DNA of 64,000 bases from Leishmania donovani (taxonomy: Eukaryota > Euglenozoa > Kinetoplastea > Trypanosomatida > Trypanosomatidae). The position numbers and the translations under genes were made by a program. The stretch lies in NCBI RefSeq assembly GCF_000227135.1, contig NC_018261.1, forward strand, positions 908,840 to 972,839. Direction: 5' to 3'. How positions within the stretch are numbered: position 1 is the first letter of the stretch; every line of letters starts with the position of its first letter. Positions 40,870 through 51,300 of this stretch are shown here, in pieces. A model generated the notes under the pieces. It was not told where the DNA came from, did no database searches, and saw only the letters and a program-made list of their open reading frames with translations.

Positions 40870-43296
40870 CTACCAAAAGCCGTTGCCGCCGGCGCGGTGA
40901 CGACCGCGGTAGTAGTCGTTTGCGCTGCCACCGCTGTATGTGGAGGAGAAATTGAACCCGCCAGCACGCGTGAAGCGCTCGCGATCCTGCTTCGCGTCGT
41001 ACTCGCGCCTCTTCACGGCATCCACCAAGGTGGCGTACGCTTCACTGATAATTTTGAATTTGTGCTCGGCCCGCTCGCGCTCGACCTCATCCAGGCCAAT
41101 GCACTTGTCCGGGTGCCACCGCAGCGAGAGCTCGCGGTACTTGAGCTTGATCTCTCGCTCTGTCGCGGTGCGAGAGACACCTAATTGAAAGTAAAAGTCC
41201 CTCTCCTTCTCCGCCTCCTTGGCCAGGTTCTGCTCTGCCGCTCTCAGCTCCCGGGCCAGCTCGCGGTCGGTGCCGTCGTACTCGATCGCCTTCTTGAAGT
41301 CCCGCACGGCGGCAAAGTGGTCGCCGAGGTGTTCGTGGCAGCGCGCGCGGCGCGCGTACGCCTTGTAGAACTCCTTGTCGATCTGCAGCGTCTTGGTGCA
41401 GTCCTCGACGCCCTCCCGGTAGCGGCCCAACTCCTTATACGCGGCGGCGCGGTTGCAGTAGAGCACGCGCAGCACCTGATCGTTGTCAGCGGCGGCCTGA
41501 ATAGCGACCGTGTAGTACTCGGCCGCCGGGCCGTAGTTCTTCTTGTTGAAGTTTGAGTTGCCCTTCTGCTTACCGTCGTCAACGGCATCAATCTTCTTCA
41601 GAAGCTCGTTGCAGGCGTCGTCCAGCTGCGCCGCGTCCACGATGCACTTCCGCGCCCGCTCAAAGTACTCGAAGCCGGAGAGGTAGAGGCACTCGCTCAT
41701 GATGCGGCACGCAGCCGGGGTGCGCGTGGAGTACGAGAGCGCCTCCAGCACCTCCACGGCGCGCATGTAGTGGCGCTGCTCCCGCAGCGACTCGGCACTT
41801 CGAACTCGAAACGGCACGGTATCGCTGAACTGAGCAACCAACATCCGGTACTGCTCATCGCCTTCCGGAGTGCCGAAGCACCGCTCGGCGTGGCGGTACG
41901 CCTCGAGGCCGCTCTTGTACCGGGCAAGCTCCGCCTCCATGTCGCTGGTCAAGCGATCCTTCGGCGTGCTTTCCATGATCTCCACGGCACGCTTCAGATT
42001 TCCCATCGTGCAGGCAGAGCGAGCGGCGCGCGACAGCATCTTCACGCTGCCCGGGTCCAGGCGCACTACCTCGAGGCAGTCCTCAATGCACTCGTTGTAC
42101 CGTTGCGCCATATAGTGGGCAGCACTACGGTTGCCGTAGAGGAACTTGACGTTCGACTGATGATCCATCGGCTGCAGCTTGATTGCCTTGGTATACAGCT
42201 CCAACGCAGCGACGTACTCCGCGTTCTCATACTTGCGGTCCGCCTCCAGCTTGTACTGTCGGCTCGAGACGCCGTTAGGCTTCCCGGCAGCTGCCGCCGG
42301 TGCGGCTCGCGCTGCGATGGCAACGCTTCTGCGCGTCGTGATCTCCGCGCGGCTAGAGGCTTCCGCGCTACCGATCTGGTGGCGCTCGGCCATCTCGGCA
42401 TCCGTCAGCTCCGCTAAGACCGCTTGCATCGCCGCTGTGGAGGTGGCAGCAGCCGGAGCCGGCGAGCCGGGCGAAGCGACAGCCGCCGTCTCCTCTTTTA
42501 CCGTCGGCTCTGTGCCGTTGGGCTGCGTGGCGCTCACTGGAAACGGTCGCTTCGCGCGCAGAATGCGGCGATCGCCCACAAAGTCGTCGTTTGGCTCAGG
42601 CAGTCCCGCTGCCGCCTTCAGCGCTCGCAGCACCTCTCGCAGCGGCCGCGGCAACTCTGTGATGTGAGTACCTGGCAAGGCCAGAGCGCAACGCCGGCAC
42701 GCTACCGACGCATGCGCCCCGATGAGCACAACATCTACCACCACCTTGGCGCACAAAGCACACCTGAGGTGTCGCTCGGAGAGGTTCTTGGCAAACTCCA
42801 TCACCCCTGGACGCTCATCGTTGGCCGTGGCGCCGCTTGCGTTAGCCGAGCTGCGCAATGCGTGGCCGCTGCTGACCCCGCTTCCATTGCTGACGTTCGG
42901 CGCCAAGGTGGATGTAGGGCTCGTCTGCTGCTGTGACAGTCCTGTCGCGGCGGCACCGGCGCCGGTCGGGCGGCGACTGAAAACGGTGAAGCCGTTCTCG
43001 TCCTTCGGGTCCGTGAATCGAGCTGTGGCGCCGTTGACACCGCGATGGGCAGAAGTTCCACCTTGTAGCTTGTCTGTCGCGCCAGCTCGGACGCCGCTGA
43101 TCTTGTTGACGTTGAGGTTGTTTGGCCAGGCCAGGCCGCTCGCGCTGGCGGTGGCCGTGTTCAGCGACAGCTCTGGCGAGCGGTTCCCCGCATCGGTGCC
43201 GACGTCGCGCGGGTCAACGGTGGGCTCTTCCAGCTCAGACGAGGAGGAGGCCGATGAAGACACCACCTCCGGCTCCATTCCAAGGGCGGTGCTCAT
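40870..43296 (-). CDS. TPR and C-terminal DnaJ domain co-chaperone (DNAJC7/TPR2-like)
   Basis: The 808-residue protein has a disordered Ser/Ala-rich N terminus (1-165), a cysteine motif (C179, C182, C200, C203) of half-RING or zinc-ribbon type, another linker, TPR repeats at about 347-415 and 574-675, and a C-terminal J domain (700-768) with the HPD triad at 729-731. The TPR plus terminal J layout is that of DNAJC7/TPR2, which links Hsp90 and Hsp70 through the TPRs and stimulates Hsp70 ATPase through HPD. The Gly-rich tail ends GGNGFW. I see no membrane segment. The start at 43296 (MSTALGMEPE) was chosen because the 124 upstream residues look like translated untranslated sequence. Confidence 0.88.
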   Translation of the reverse strand: MSTALGMEPEVVSSSASSSSELEEPTVDPRDVGTDAGNRSPELSLNTATASASGLAWPNNLNVNKISGVRAGATDKLQGGTSAHRGVNGATARFTDPKDENGFTVFSRRPTGAGAAATGLSQQQTSPTSTLAPNVSNGSGVSSGHALRSSANASGATANDERPGVMEFAKNLSERHLRCALCAKVVVDVVLIGAHASVACRRCALALPGTHITELPRPLREVLRALKAAAGLPEPNDDFVGDRRILRAKRPFPVSATQPNGTEPTVKEETAAVASPGSPAPAAATSTAAMQAVLAELTDAEMAERHQIGSAEASSRAEITTRRSVAIAARAAPAAAAGKPNGVSSRQYKLEADRKYENAEYVAALELYTKAIKLQPMDHQSNVKFLYGNRSAAHYMAQRYNECIEDCLEVVRLDPGSVKMLSRAARSACTMGNLKRAVEIMESTPKDRLTSDMEAELARYKSGLEAYRHAERCFGTPEGDEQYRMLVAQFSDTVPFRVRSAESLREQRHYMRAVEVLEALSYSTRTPAACRIMSECLYLSGFEYFERARKCIVDAAQLDDACNELLKKIDAVDDGKQKGNSNFNKKNYGPAAEYYTVAIQAAADNDQVLRVLYCNRAAAYKELGRYREGVEDCTKTLQIDKEFYKAYARRARCHEHLGDHFAAVRDFKKAIEYDGTDRELARELRAAEQNLAKEAEKERDFYFQLGVSRTATEREIKLKYRELSLRWHPDKCIGLDEVERERAEHKFKIISEAYATLVDAVKRREYDAKQDRERFTRAGGFNFSSTYSGGSANDYYRGRHRAGGNGFW

Positions 43297-45867
43297 GGCG
43301 CGCGCGTTTGTGATCGGGGGTCGAGGGAAGCGAGCGGGGAGAACAGGTGAGAAACTATGCAGAGGCGCGCGTTGTGTCCTGTGCGCTTCTGCGAGTGGGT
43401 GGCTGGGAGGGCGGGTGGGTTCACCAGCAACGATAATGGCCGCCACGGTCAGCGTCTTGTCGATACCGTCTTGATATTGCGTTGTTTCTGAATGGCGGAG
43501 GCGTGGGCGCACGGAGACCAATATGAGCGTACGCCACCGCCTCGGGATTGAGCTGGCCTCTGCTCTCCGGCAGTCGCCCTTTTTCTTCTCTGTTTTCTTT
43601 TGCGATCTATGAACGTCACCGAAAGCGTGAAGGGGATGTCTGGTGCACACGTGGCGCGTCCTCTCCAATTAGTCCCCTCTGAGTGCCTTGTGATGGCGGG
43701 GAAAGAAGAAAGGAGCGGGTGCAGGTTTCTATGTCGCTCACGTGAGAGCAGACGACTGTGCAAGTCCAAACGACGCGCGACGGCGAGAGAGAGAAAACTG
43801 TGTGCGTAGTAGTGGGCAGATGAAACTTCAAAAACCCGTGTGCTCGCACAGCGGCGTGCACACAAACACGCAGGAGAAAGAAAGAGCACCGATCAGCAGT
43901 GAACCACAGGCAGCAGGCACGGCTAGGGGAAGGGGACTCGACAAACCCGATCGCTGGGAAGCAAAACGGCAACAACTAGAAAAAGGCGTGGCGAAAACAA
44001 AACGAAAAACGGCGAAGGAGCGGCGCCACAGAGAGAAAGAGAGAAGACACAGATCATACACGCATAAACAAAAACAAACAACAACAGGGAAAAAAGGAAA
44101 ACAGCGGCGCACGCACGGCGTTGAGGAAGAATATGTGGTAGTCCGTTGCAGAGGCGAGACGCCGGGGAGAGAGAAGAACAGAAAGGTATATATGCGTGCT
44201 TGGATGTGTGTGTGAGGTGAGGGGGAGGGGGACTGAGCGTCGCGGGAGCTATTTGAACAGGGCACACACCACAAGAGAGCAGCCAGGGCACGGGAAGGGC
44301 AGGAGTGAGGCTGCGGTTGACACGGGCGGCAGCCAGGGTCTCTAGGAAGAAGAAGTAAAAGGAAGGTGCGAGTCTGATAGAGGGCCAAGTGAATAACGGA
44401 GCGGTAGTTCGGTACGCGGTTTCACGGTCAGGAAGCAGAGGGTATGCAAAATAAGAGCCAAGCCGCACTGACAAGCAAACGAAATTACGCTGCGCCGGGA
44501 GTATGAGGAAGGCGGTGAGGGGCCGTCCAAGCGCCTCCCCGTCTGCACGGTGACAATCAGAAGCAAACAAAAAGCTGATGCTCAGTGCCAACACCGCAGC
44601 AGCAGAAAAGGTACAGAGACGCGACCACGAGTTGCTGCTCTTCACTTCGGGAAGAGGACTGTCAAGGGGAGGGGAGAGAGAAAAGAGGAGGCGCGGGGTT
44701 ATCGTCCCCGGATGAGAAAAGCCACATAGAGGTGGGCGATACGAATTCGCAATTTAACGCCGTTCCGCGTTGACGAGCAAGCACACGAGCAGGAGGAGGG
44801 CAGGGGAGGGGGCGAGTCAAAGGCGCGCGATCAGCGCACGAGGAATGGAGTCGAAAAAAAAAGGAATTGGAGGAAAGCAGAATGGGAGGCGGTGGTAGAT
44901 GCATCGGTTCCGCGCGATAGAGAACGGAAGCAGCCGGTGGCGTTACCCTCTTGCGTTTCTTCGCACCTCCAGTGAGCACAGAACTACCTCTGCTCGTAGC
45001 GAGCAAGCGGATAGCTGGCGAAACCCTCTTTCTTTTATGTCGTCTGCCAAGAGCGCTGTGCAGCAAAGACGAACGAGAAGCATAGGAAGCAGTCCGCCCA
45101 TGAAAGATGCGCTGCAACTCGCCACGTCTTGCTCCGCTTGATTTCAGCTTGTCACGGAAGCTACTGTAGTTTTAGGCCCATCCGTGTGTGTGTGCGTTTC
45201 GCTATTTTGTTGTTGTTGCCTCACGCACTCACACGAGCGTGAGGGCCTAGGTTGTGGGTGTGCACTAAAGCACAAGCACGCGTAGAACAATCCTCGAGCC
45301 GGCGGCGTATACCGTACAGTGAAACGCTTAATCATCAACCCAACGCCCCAGACACCAAAAAAAAAACACAAACAACGAAGCGCTCCGCAAAGAAGCGCGC
45401 GCGCCACCATCATACGCTCTTTGTTCGCCAACGCAGACAGACATGAACGTGCGTTGAGAGAACACATCTTCAACCGCATATGCGCGACTGAGCACCCTCG
45501 AGGCACACACGGAATGAGCGAGAGGGCGAGCGGAAAAAAAAACGCGGAAAAAGGAACATGAACTAGCGCATTCAACCACGCGCCAGCAAAGACATCAACG
45601 TGCGTCAGGAGTGGACTGGCAGGGGCAAAACAGTGCGTGTACACACGCTCCCAACACACACCGGTGCATACGCAATTAAGCATTCTGGAACGGCAAGTGG
45701 GTTGTTAAAGTGGCAACAAAACCACCAAAGGCGGCATGCTTCACAAAAAAAAAAGATGGGGAGATATAGACAGAGAGCGCGAGGCGGGGGAGCAGCGTGC
45801 GGAGCAGAGGAGGCGAGCAGCAAGATGGTGTGGATTCAAGTAGACAACATTACAAAAGCGGCACCCG
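43297..45867. other. Intergenic region, 188-aa gene to TPR-DnaJ gene
   Basis: The 2.6-kb spacer is purine-rich on the plus strand. A block of normal complexity at 44880-45170 carries a 151-codon minus-strand frame (44662-45117) whose second half is low-complexity, so I do not call a gene. Confidence 0.5.
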
Positions 45868-46434
45868 CTATGCGTGTGCCTTCATGCGCTTCCGCAGCTT
45901 CTGCGCCTCCTGCCGCAGACGATTATCGGACTTCGTCCCCTTGCACTCCTTACATTTCCAACCGTGTAAGCGGTGAATCATGCCGGGAACGTTGAACCGA
46001 CCGCACACCACACACAACCTCGGCATTGTCGCTCCGTTTGACGTGGAGCGGCCTTCGCTACTGGATCTGGAGTGGAAGCTACTTGTTGTTGCCGTGCCAA
46101 AGCTGCCGTGCAGATCAGATGGCGGCGGGATATTGAAGGTGCTCTCCGCCAGCGGCACCAGAAACTCGATCGGGATGGACATAAAGAGGGGATAACGGTA
46201 GCCGGCGGGGGAGAGGTTGGTGGGGCAGAACTGAACCATTACAAGGTTCTCGCCAGTGTAGCGTACCGCGATGCCCTCGAGCTTGCCAGCGCACACCTGC
46301 TCCATCGCCTCGCACCAGTAGCTGTCCGTGAGGTGCTTGCGCAGAGAGGCGCTCGACGCAAGAATGAGATAGGACTCGCCGGGGGTGGCGAAGGCGAAGT
46401 TCCTCGCCGGCTGCTTCTCGATTCGGAACGACAT
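45868..46434 (-). CDS. Hypothetical protein, 188 aa, with C-terminal zinc ribbon
   Basis: The N-terminal part (about 30-95; W40, M44, V47, then G-x-AVRY, LVMVQF and YPLFMSIPIEFLVP) is a small beta-rich unit that recalls the SH3-like repeats of mind-bomb proteins, but this is a weak impression. A Ser/Thr linker (100-137) leads to CVVC (141-144) and CKEC (161-164), a four-cysteine zinc ribbon or knuckle, and a basic tail (LRQEAQKLRKRMKAHA). There is no membrane segment or signal. The ATG at 46434 is the only in-frame start giving the globular domain intact. The function is unknown; binding to nucleic acid or ubiquitin is conceivable. Confidence 0.7.
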   Translation of the reverse strand: MSFRIEKQPARNFAFATPGESYLILASSASLRKHLTDSYWCEAMEQVCAGKLEGIAVRYTGENLVMVQFCPTNLSPAGYRYPLFMSIPIEFLVPLAESTFNIPPPSDLHGSFGTATTSSFHSRSSSEGRSTSNGATMPRLCVVCGRFNVPGMIHRLHGWKCKECKGTKSDNRLRQEAQKLRKRMKAHA

Positions 46435-48359
46435 TTTCTTGTTGGGGACAGCGATGACGGAATGAGCCTATGCTGAATTACGCTGGAATGAGGAGGAGAG
46501 GGGTTCTGTGGGCGAAAGATTGCGTCAGTGCACGCAGCGCGAGCACGAATCAGACAAAAGTGTATGTGCGGGTGCGTATACGCGTTGAAAGAAACGAGCG
46601 AAGGAGATGTAGAACCAAAACAGGGCGGAAGAAATACAAGAAGAAAAAAAAAACAGAAGAGGGAGTAGGGTGAGAGGGAGAGGGAGAGGGAGGGAGAAGG
46701 GGGGCTACTGTGTCGTGTACGCGCTTGTGAGAGTCTCTTCTCGTGTTGTTGCTCACACACGTACACACAACAGCAACGACGAGATAGAGATGCTGCTCGG
46801 TTTCGCACGCACGCACGCACACGCGAAGTAAAGTGAGTGAGCTGTGAAGAGGCAAAACAAAACACAACAACACAAGAACGGCAGCAGTGCCTGAGAGGCG
46901 GCCGCGGTGCGGTGCAAAAGCCGCAAAAAAAAATCGAGTAGAAGAAAGGCGCGGAGGAGGTGCGCAGAATAGAGGTTTGTGCCACCCTGATTTGTTTTTT
47001 CTTGTTGTTTTGCGATGTGTGTGCGTATGCGTGCTTGCCTCTCGTGCGCGCTTTTTTTTCTTCTGTTCTTTTTTTATCTACCTTACCGCTCTGGTAGCTC
47101 TGGCGCACGCGGACGAGGGAAGCACAACGGCGGGCGGGGGGGCACCAATAGAAACAAAGACGAAGCTCAGTGCGGCGCTGAAGAAACTCCCTGGTGGTGG
47201 CATCGCCGCGCACACACACACACACAGAGGGGGGATAGATACAGAGAGACGATAGGAGACAGGCAGTGGAGGAAGGGAGAGGCGTGCGCGCCAGCGAAGG
47301 CGCGTTGGACACAGAGGGATAGAGAGACAGAAGCATGTGGAACGGTCGGGCACGCAGACTCCTCCTCGCCTCAGAGGTGTCGCTGCGCTTTCTACCTTCT
47401 CTGGATGCGCACCCGTGGGCATGAGCTGGGGGAAAAAGCGTTCACAGTTGCTTTCGTTGCGTTTTCTTTCCCTTGGGCGCACCTTTATTAGTGTGCCACC
47501 AAGGCGCAGCTACTGTGAGCCTCGCCGCCAGAGAGAGAATGCTCTGACGTCCTACTCTTTCGTCTGCCTGCTTCACGTTTCACGGCAAGAGGTGCACGCG
47601 TGCTCTACAGTTCGCTGCTTTGTGATGTACACGCTGCTGAACAGCATTGGCCGCGTAAAAAAAAAAAAACATAAAAGCACGCGAAGCACAGAGAAAAACA
47701 GGGGGAAAACAAAACGACGAAGCGAATGAGAAATGCGCCCGCAAACGCGCTGGAGTGCGCACGCTGGATAAAAAGTAGAGGCAAGCTACCACGGAGCACG
47801 CGATTCAAGGGCTGTCGCACGCACCTCCACATAGAGCGACACCGCACTGGTGCATAAATGACGCAGCGAGGCGAGTTGCGCATCCGCGAGAACAGAGCTG
47901 GCAAAACGAAGCCGCGGCCACACACGCAAGCGAGTCGAGGAGGGATGAAGGCGGTCAAACGACGAAACAGAAACGAGAAAACCAGCGCGCAGAGAAAATA
48001 CACAGACGCACCTGCGCCCTGGGGTCTGCAGGACGCACTCAACAATTGCCCATGCTAAGCCACCCCACCACCACCACCACCAGCGTAAGACGCGCACAAA
48101 AAGGGGAACACCGAAGAAAGCACCTCAGTCTTATGCGTGTTTGCATCTCGAGTGGTAATCGCGTTCTTCCGATGGTGCACATTTCTGCTGTTGCTGTTGC
48201 TTGCCTGCTTTGCCTCTTGTGCTTCGCCTTTTTCGTTTCTTTCCACCGCCATTACGTGCGTACACCTCACTCTCAAGCACAAGCGGCCGACGAGCTCGTG
48301 CTCACCTCTTCCCCGCGCGTAAAGCACAGAGCATACAAGATAGGCAGAGAGAATAAGAC
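46435..48359. other. Intergenic region, ARF-GEF gene to 188-aa gene
   Basis: This 1.9-kb spacer has CA, GA and T-rich low-complexity tracts. No gene is seen. Confidence 0.6.
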
Positions 48360-51300
48360 TCAACCAGCTGGAGCAGCAGCGTCCGGTGCGATAGCAGCCT
48401 CAGCACCAGCCTCTATCCGCACAAGGCCAGCCTGGACCATAAAATCAACCAGCGGTGCCGAGAACGAAAAAGGCTGCAAGAAGCGCACAATCGCGGCCCA
48501 GAAAGCAGCCGCGTGCTGCTGCTGGGTACCGGCGACACTGCCCACTGTCGACGACGACGAGCACTGCCAAGTGGAGGCGACCACGTAGATCATATTCTTT
48601 ACCGTCTCCTCCACCGCCTCCTGCACCAGCATCGCATCGTCATGGGAGGTGCTACCGCCGCCCATGCCATGCCCGGCAGCATCCTCTATGACCGGGTAAG
48701 CACTGTGCACCGCGTACAAGGTGCCCAGAACCCGCCTCCACAACGACAGCAGCAAATCCGGCTGCGTCGTTAGCGCGGCCGTGTACCGCAGCAGGACCTT
48801 GGGCACCAAGCTCAGTAATCGGCACTTCACCTCCGTGAACACAAGCGTCGGCGGTGCAGATCGCCGAGACAGAGCGGAGGCGCCGACCACAGAAGCCATC
48901 GACTCACCCTGCCCGTTCCGCTCCGGCGACACCGGCGACACGAGTGAGTTGACGAGACTGCCGAGAACGCTTCGGCTGAAGCTCGCGGCGGCGCCGCTGT
49001 TTTCGCCCAAGGCGGCCTTTCTCGCGCCGGCCCACTGCAGACCAGTCTGCAATCGCGCCTTCGGTGCGCACAGACGCTCTGTCAGAGGGATGAGGATGTC
49101 CTCATACACAGCCATAACCGCAGAGGAGGGAAGATCGTGTGCTTCTGAATCCAGCAAAGCACGCTGCAGGCACAAGATTGCCTCGCTGCCATCACGCGCA
49201 TCGGAGCTGCAGAGGGCCAGCGCGCCAAGACTTCGAAGCACAAACACCCAAAGGCTGCACCACTCGCCCCTTTCCGCGCCAGCTCCACCGGCGGCCGTGC
49301 CGGCGTTGTCCAGGAGCACGTTGCGCCCACAAAGGCCCAGCACCTCCGCCACGCTGGCACCGCTTGGAAGGGATGTGGTGGCCACCGCCCCGCACTTCGC
49401 TTTCGTGAGCGCCTCATTGCTCTCTGGTGTGTCGCCGACCGCCGTGCTCGACCCTGCGGCGCGGCTGTGTCGCATCCACACGCTAAACGACAGGCAGAGC
49501 GACACAATACTCTCCGTGTCGTCCGAGACGCTGTAGCGGCGTTGCTGCACCACATGCAAAAGGAGGGAGCCAATCTGGCGCTGTACCACGACATCAGAGA
49601 CGGCGGCGGCGTGTACCGCGAAGGGTGCAAGGAGAACAAGTACTTCGCTGCCAGAGGCCCACGGCTGCATTGCGTCCCTTTCCTTCTCGCCTGGGCCAGC
49701 GCCCTTCTCAGCCTCATCCAGAACAACGACTTGGTCGTAGAGAAACGCTGCGACGGGGCGAGCCACGACGAAGGCGAAGGTCGAAGGAGCGGCACGCATC
49801 CAGCATGCCCATAGCTGCTCCATAGCGACGGCGCCGTGCTGGCCGCGCCAGTGAACCGCCATGAGCTGCAGCGACGCGCACACAACGCGATTGCCAAGGG
49901 TGCACCAGTACGCCCGCACACCGTCGCTCGCGCGGGTATCGTGCAGATACACGTCCACCTCCCGCAGCAGCCGGCTAACGCGGGTGGTGAGCGAGGCAAA
50001 GTGCGCGGGTTGAAGCACCGCCGTTGTTGCGGCGCCACCCACAACTGCGCAGATGAAAGCGAGTTCGTACGAGGCGGCGTAGGCGGAGGCCTCGTCCAGG
50101 CCGCTAGGGTGCCCATTTCCTTTCTTGCCCTCCCCTTCTGCTGGGGCTGAGTTGACGCCGTTGCCGCTGCTGCCGGCGATATCTTCCTCAATGCTAGAAA
50201 CGGCAGAGAGACTGCACAAACACCGCTGGGCAGCGTTCGGATCAGCTGACACTCGCTGCAGAATCGACAAAAGCCGACGCATATTTGGGATGCAGCTGCC
50301 TATTCGACCGAGTGCATCTCGCAGCTCAGACAGCTGGACCGTCGACACCTGCAGCGCCCCGCTACCCCCAAACAGAGAAGAGAACCAGCCGCGCTCACTC
50401 GCCGCTTTCTGCTCCGCGGCAATGTCCCCAGCAGCGGAGGCTGCCGAGAGTGGTGCAAAGACGTTGGCGTAGATGCCGGGGTCCTGCAGAAGCACGTGAA
50501 GGGGCTCTGTCGGCGCCGACACCGACCGCTGCGCTGCCCTGCTGTCCGACGCCTCAGCGTCGCCATCATCAGCCCCACGCGGTTTCGGCCTGCCCCTCGC
50601 CGCCGCTTGCGCAGGTTCGGCAAACAGCCCCACCAACTGCATGTCCAGTATCAAGCGCGACAGCGGCAGCCAGCTGTCCTCGAGGCTGCTGTAGATGTCC
50701 ACGAGCAGCGCAAAGATCTCGCGCATGCACAACAGCTTCGGCACACTGCGGTACAGGGCGCGCACCTCTTCCTCGGCGTTCGTCAAGTCGCTCATCACGA
50801 CATACTTTAGCAGCCCCATAAAGCACTGGTCGGCCACCACGGGTAAAGAAAGTGCGTGGGCAGCACGCGCCAGCAGGCAGACGCCGCGCAGGCTCGATTG
50901 CAGAATAGCCATCTCAGCCGGCAACTGCTGCTCCGCCTCCTCGACGGCGCGCGCGATGGTGTCACCGGTAGCCACAATCGACAACGACACCTCGTCCACG
51001 GCGGACGCCAACATGCCATCGAACACGAGCAGACTGCGCTTCCAGAGAGACTGAAAGAGAAGCAGGTCGAAGATCTGCAGGACGCCACTCTCGGGGTCAC
51101 GCATACGCGCCGTTGCGACTGTCGAACCCGCCGTGGCGGCGGCGGTCGCAGCGCCGAGCTCGTGAGACGATATGGTCGTCAGCGCCTTCACCGCCTCCGC
51201 CTTCTCGACCTCTGCCGCTGCGCTCAGCGCGTGATGCACAAAGTTCAAGCACGGCTGCATTTCCAGCCTCCACGTCGTATCGTTCGCGAAGCCGCGGTCC

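Noticed and set aside
44662..45117. Minus-strand frame of 151 codons with two KKRKRV-type motifs
   Set aside because: The C-terminal half is Pro/Ser low complexity from pyrimidine tracts, so coding support is too weak.
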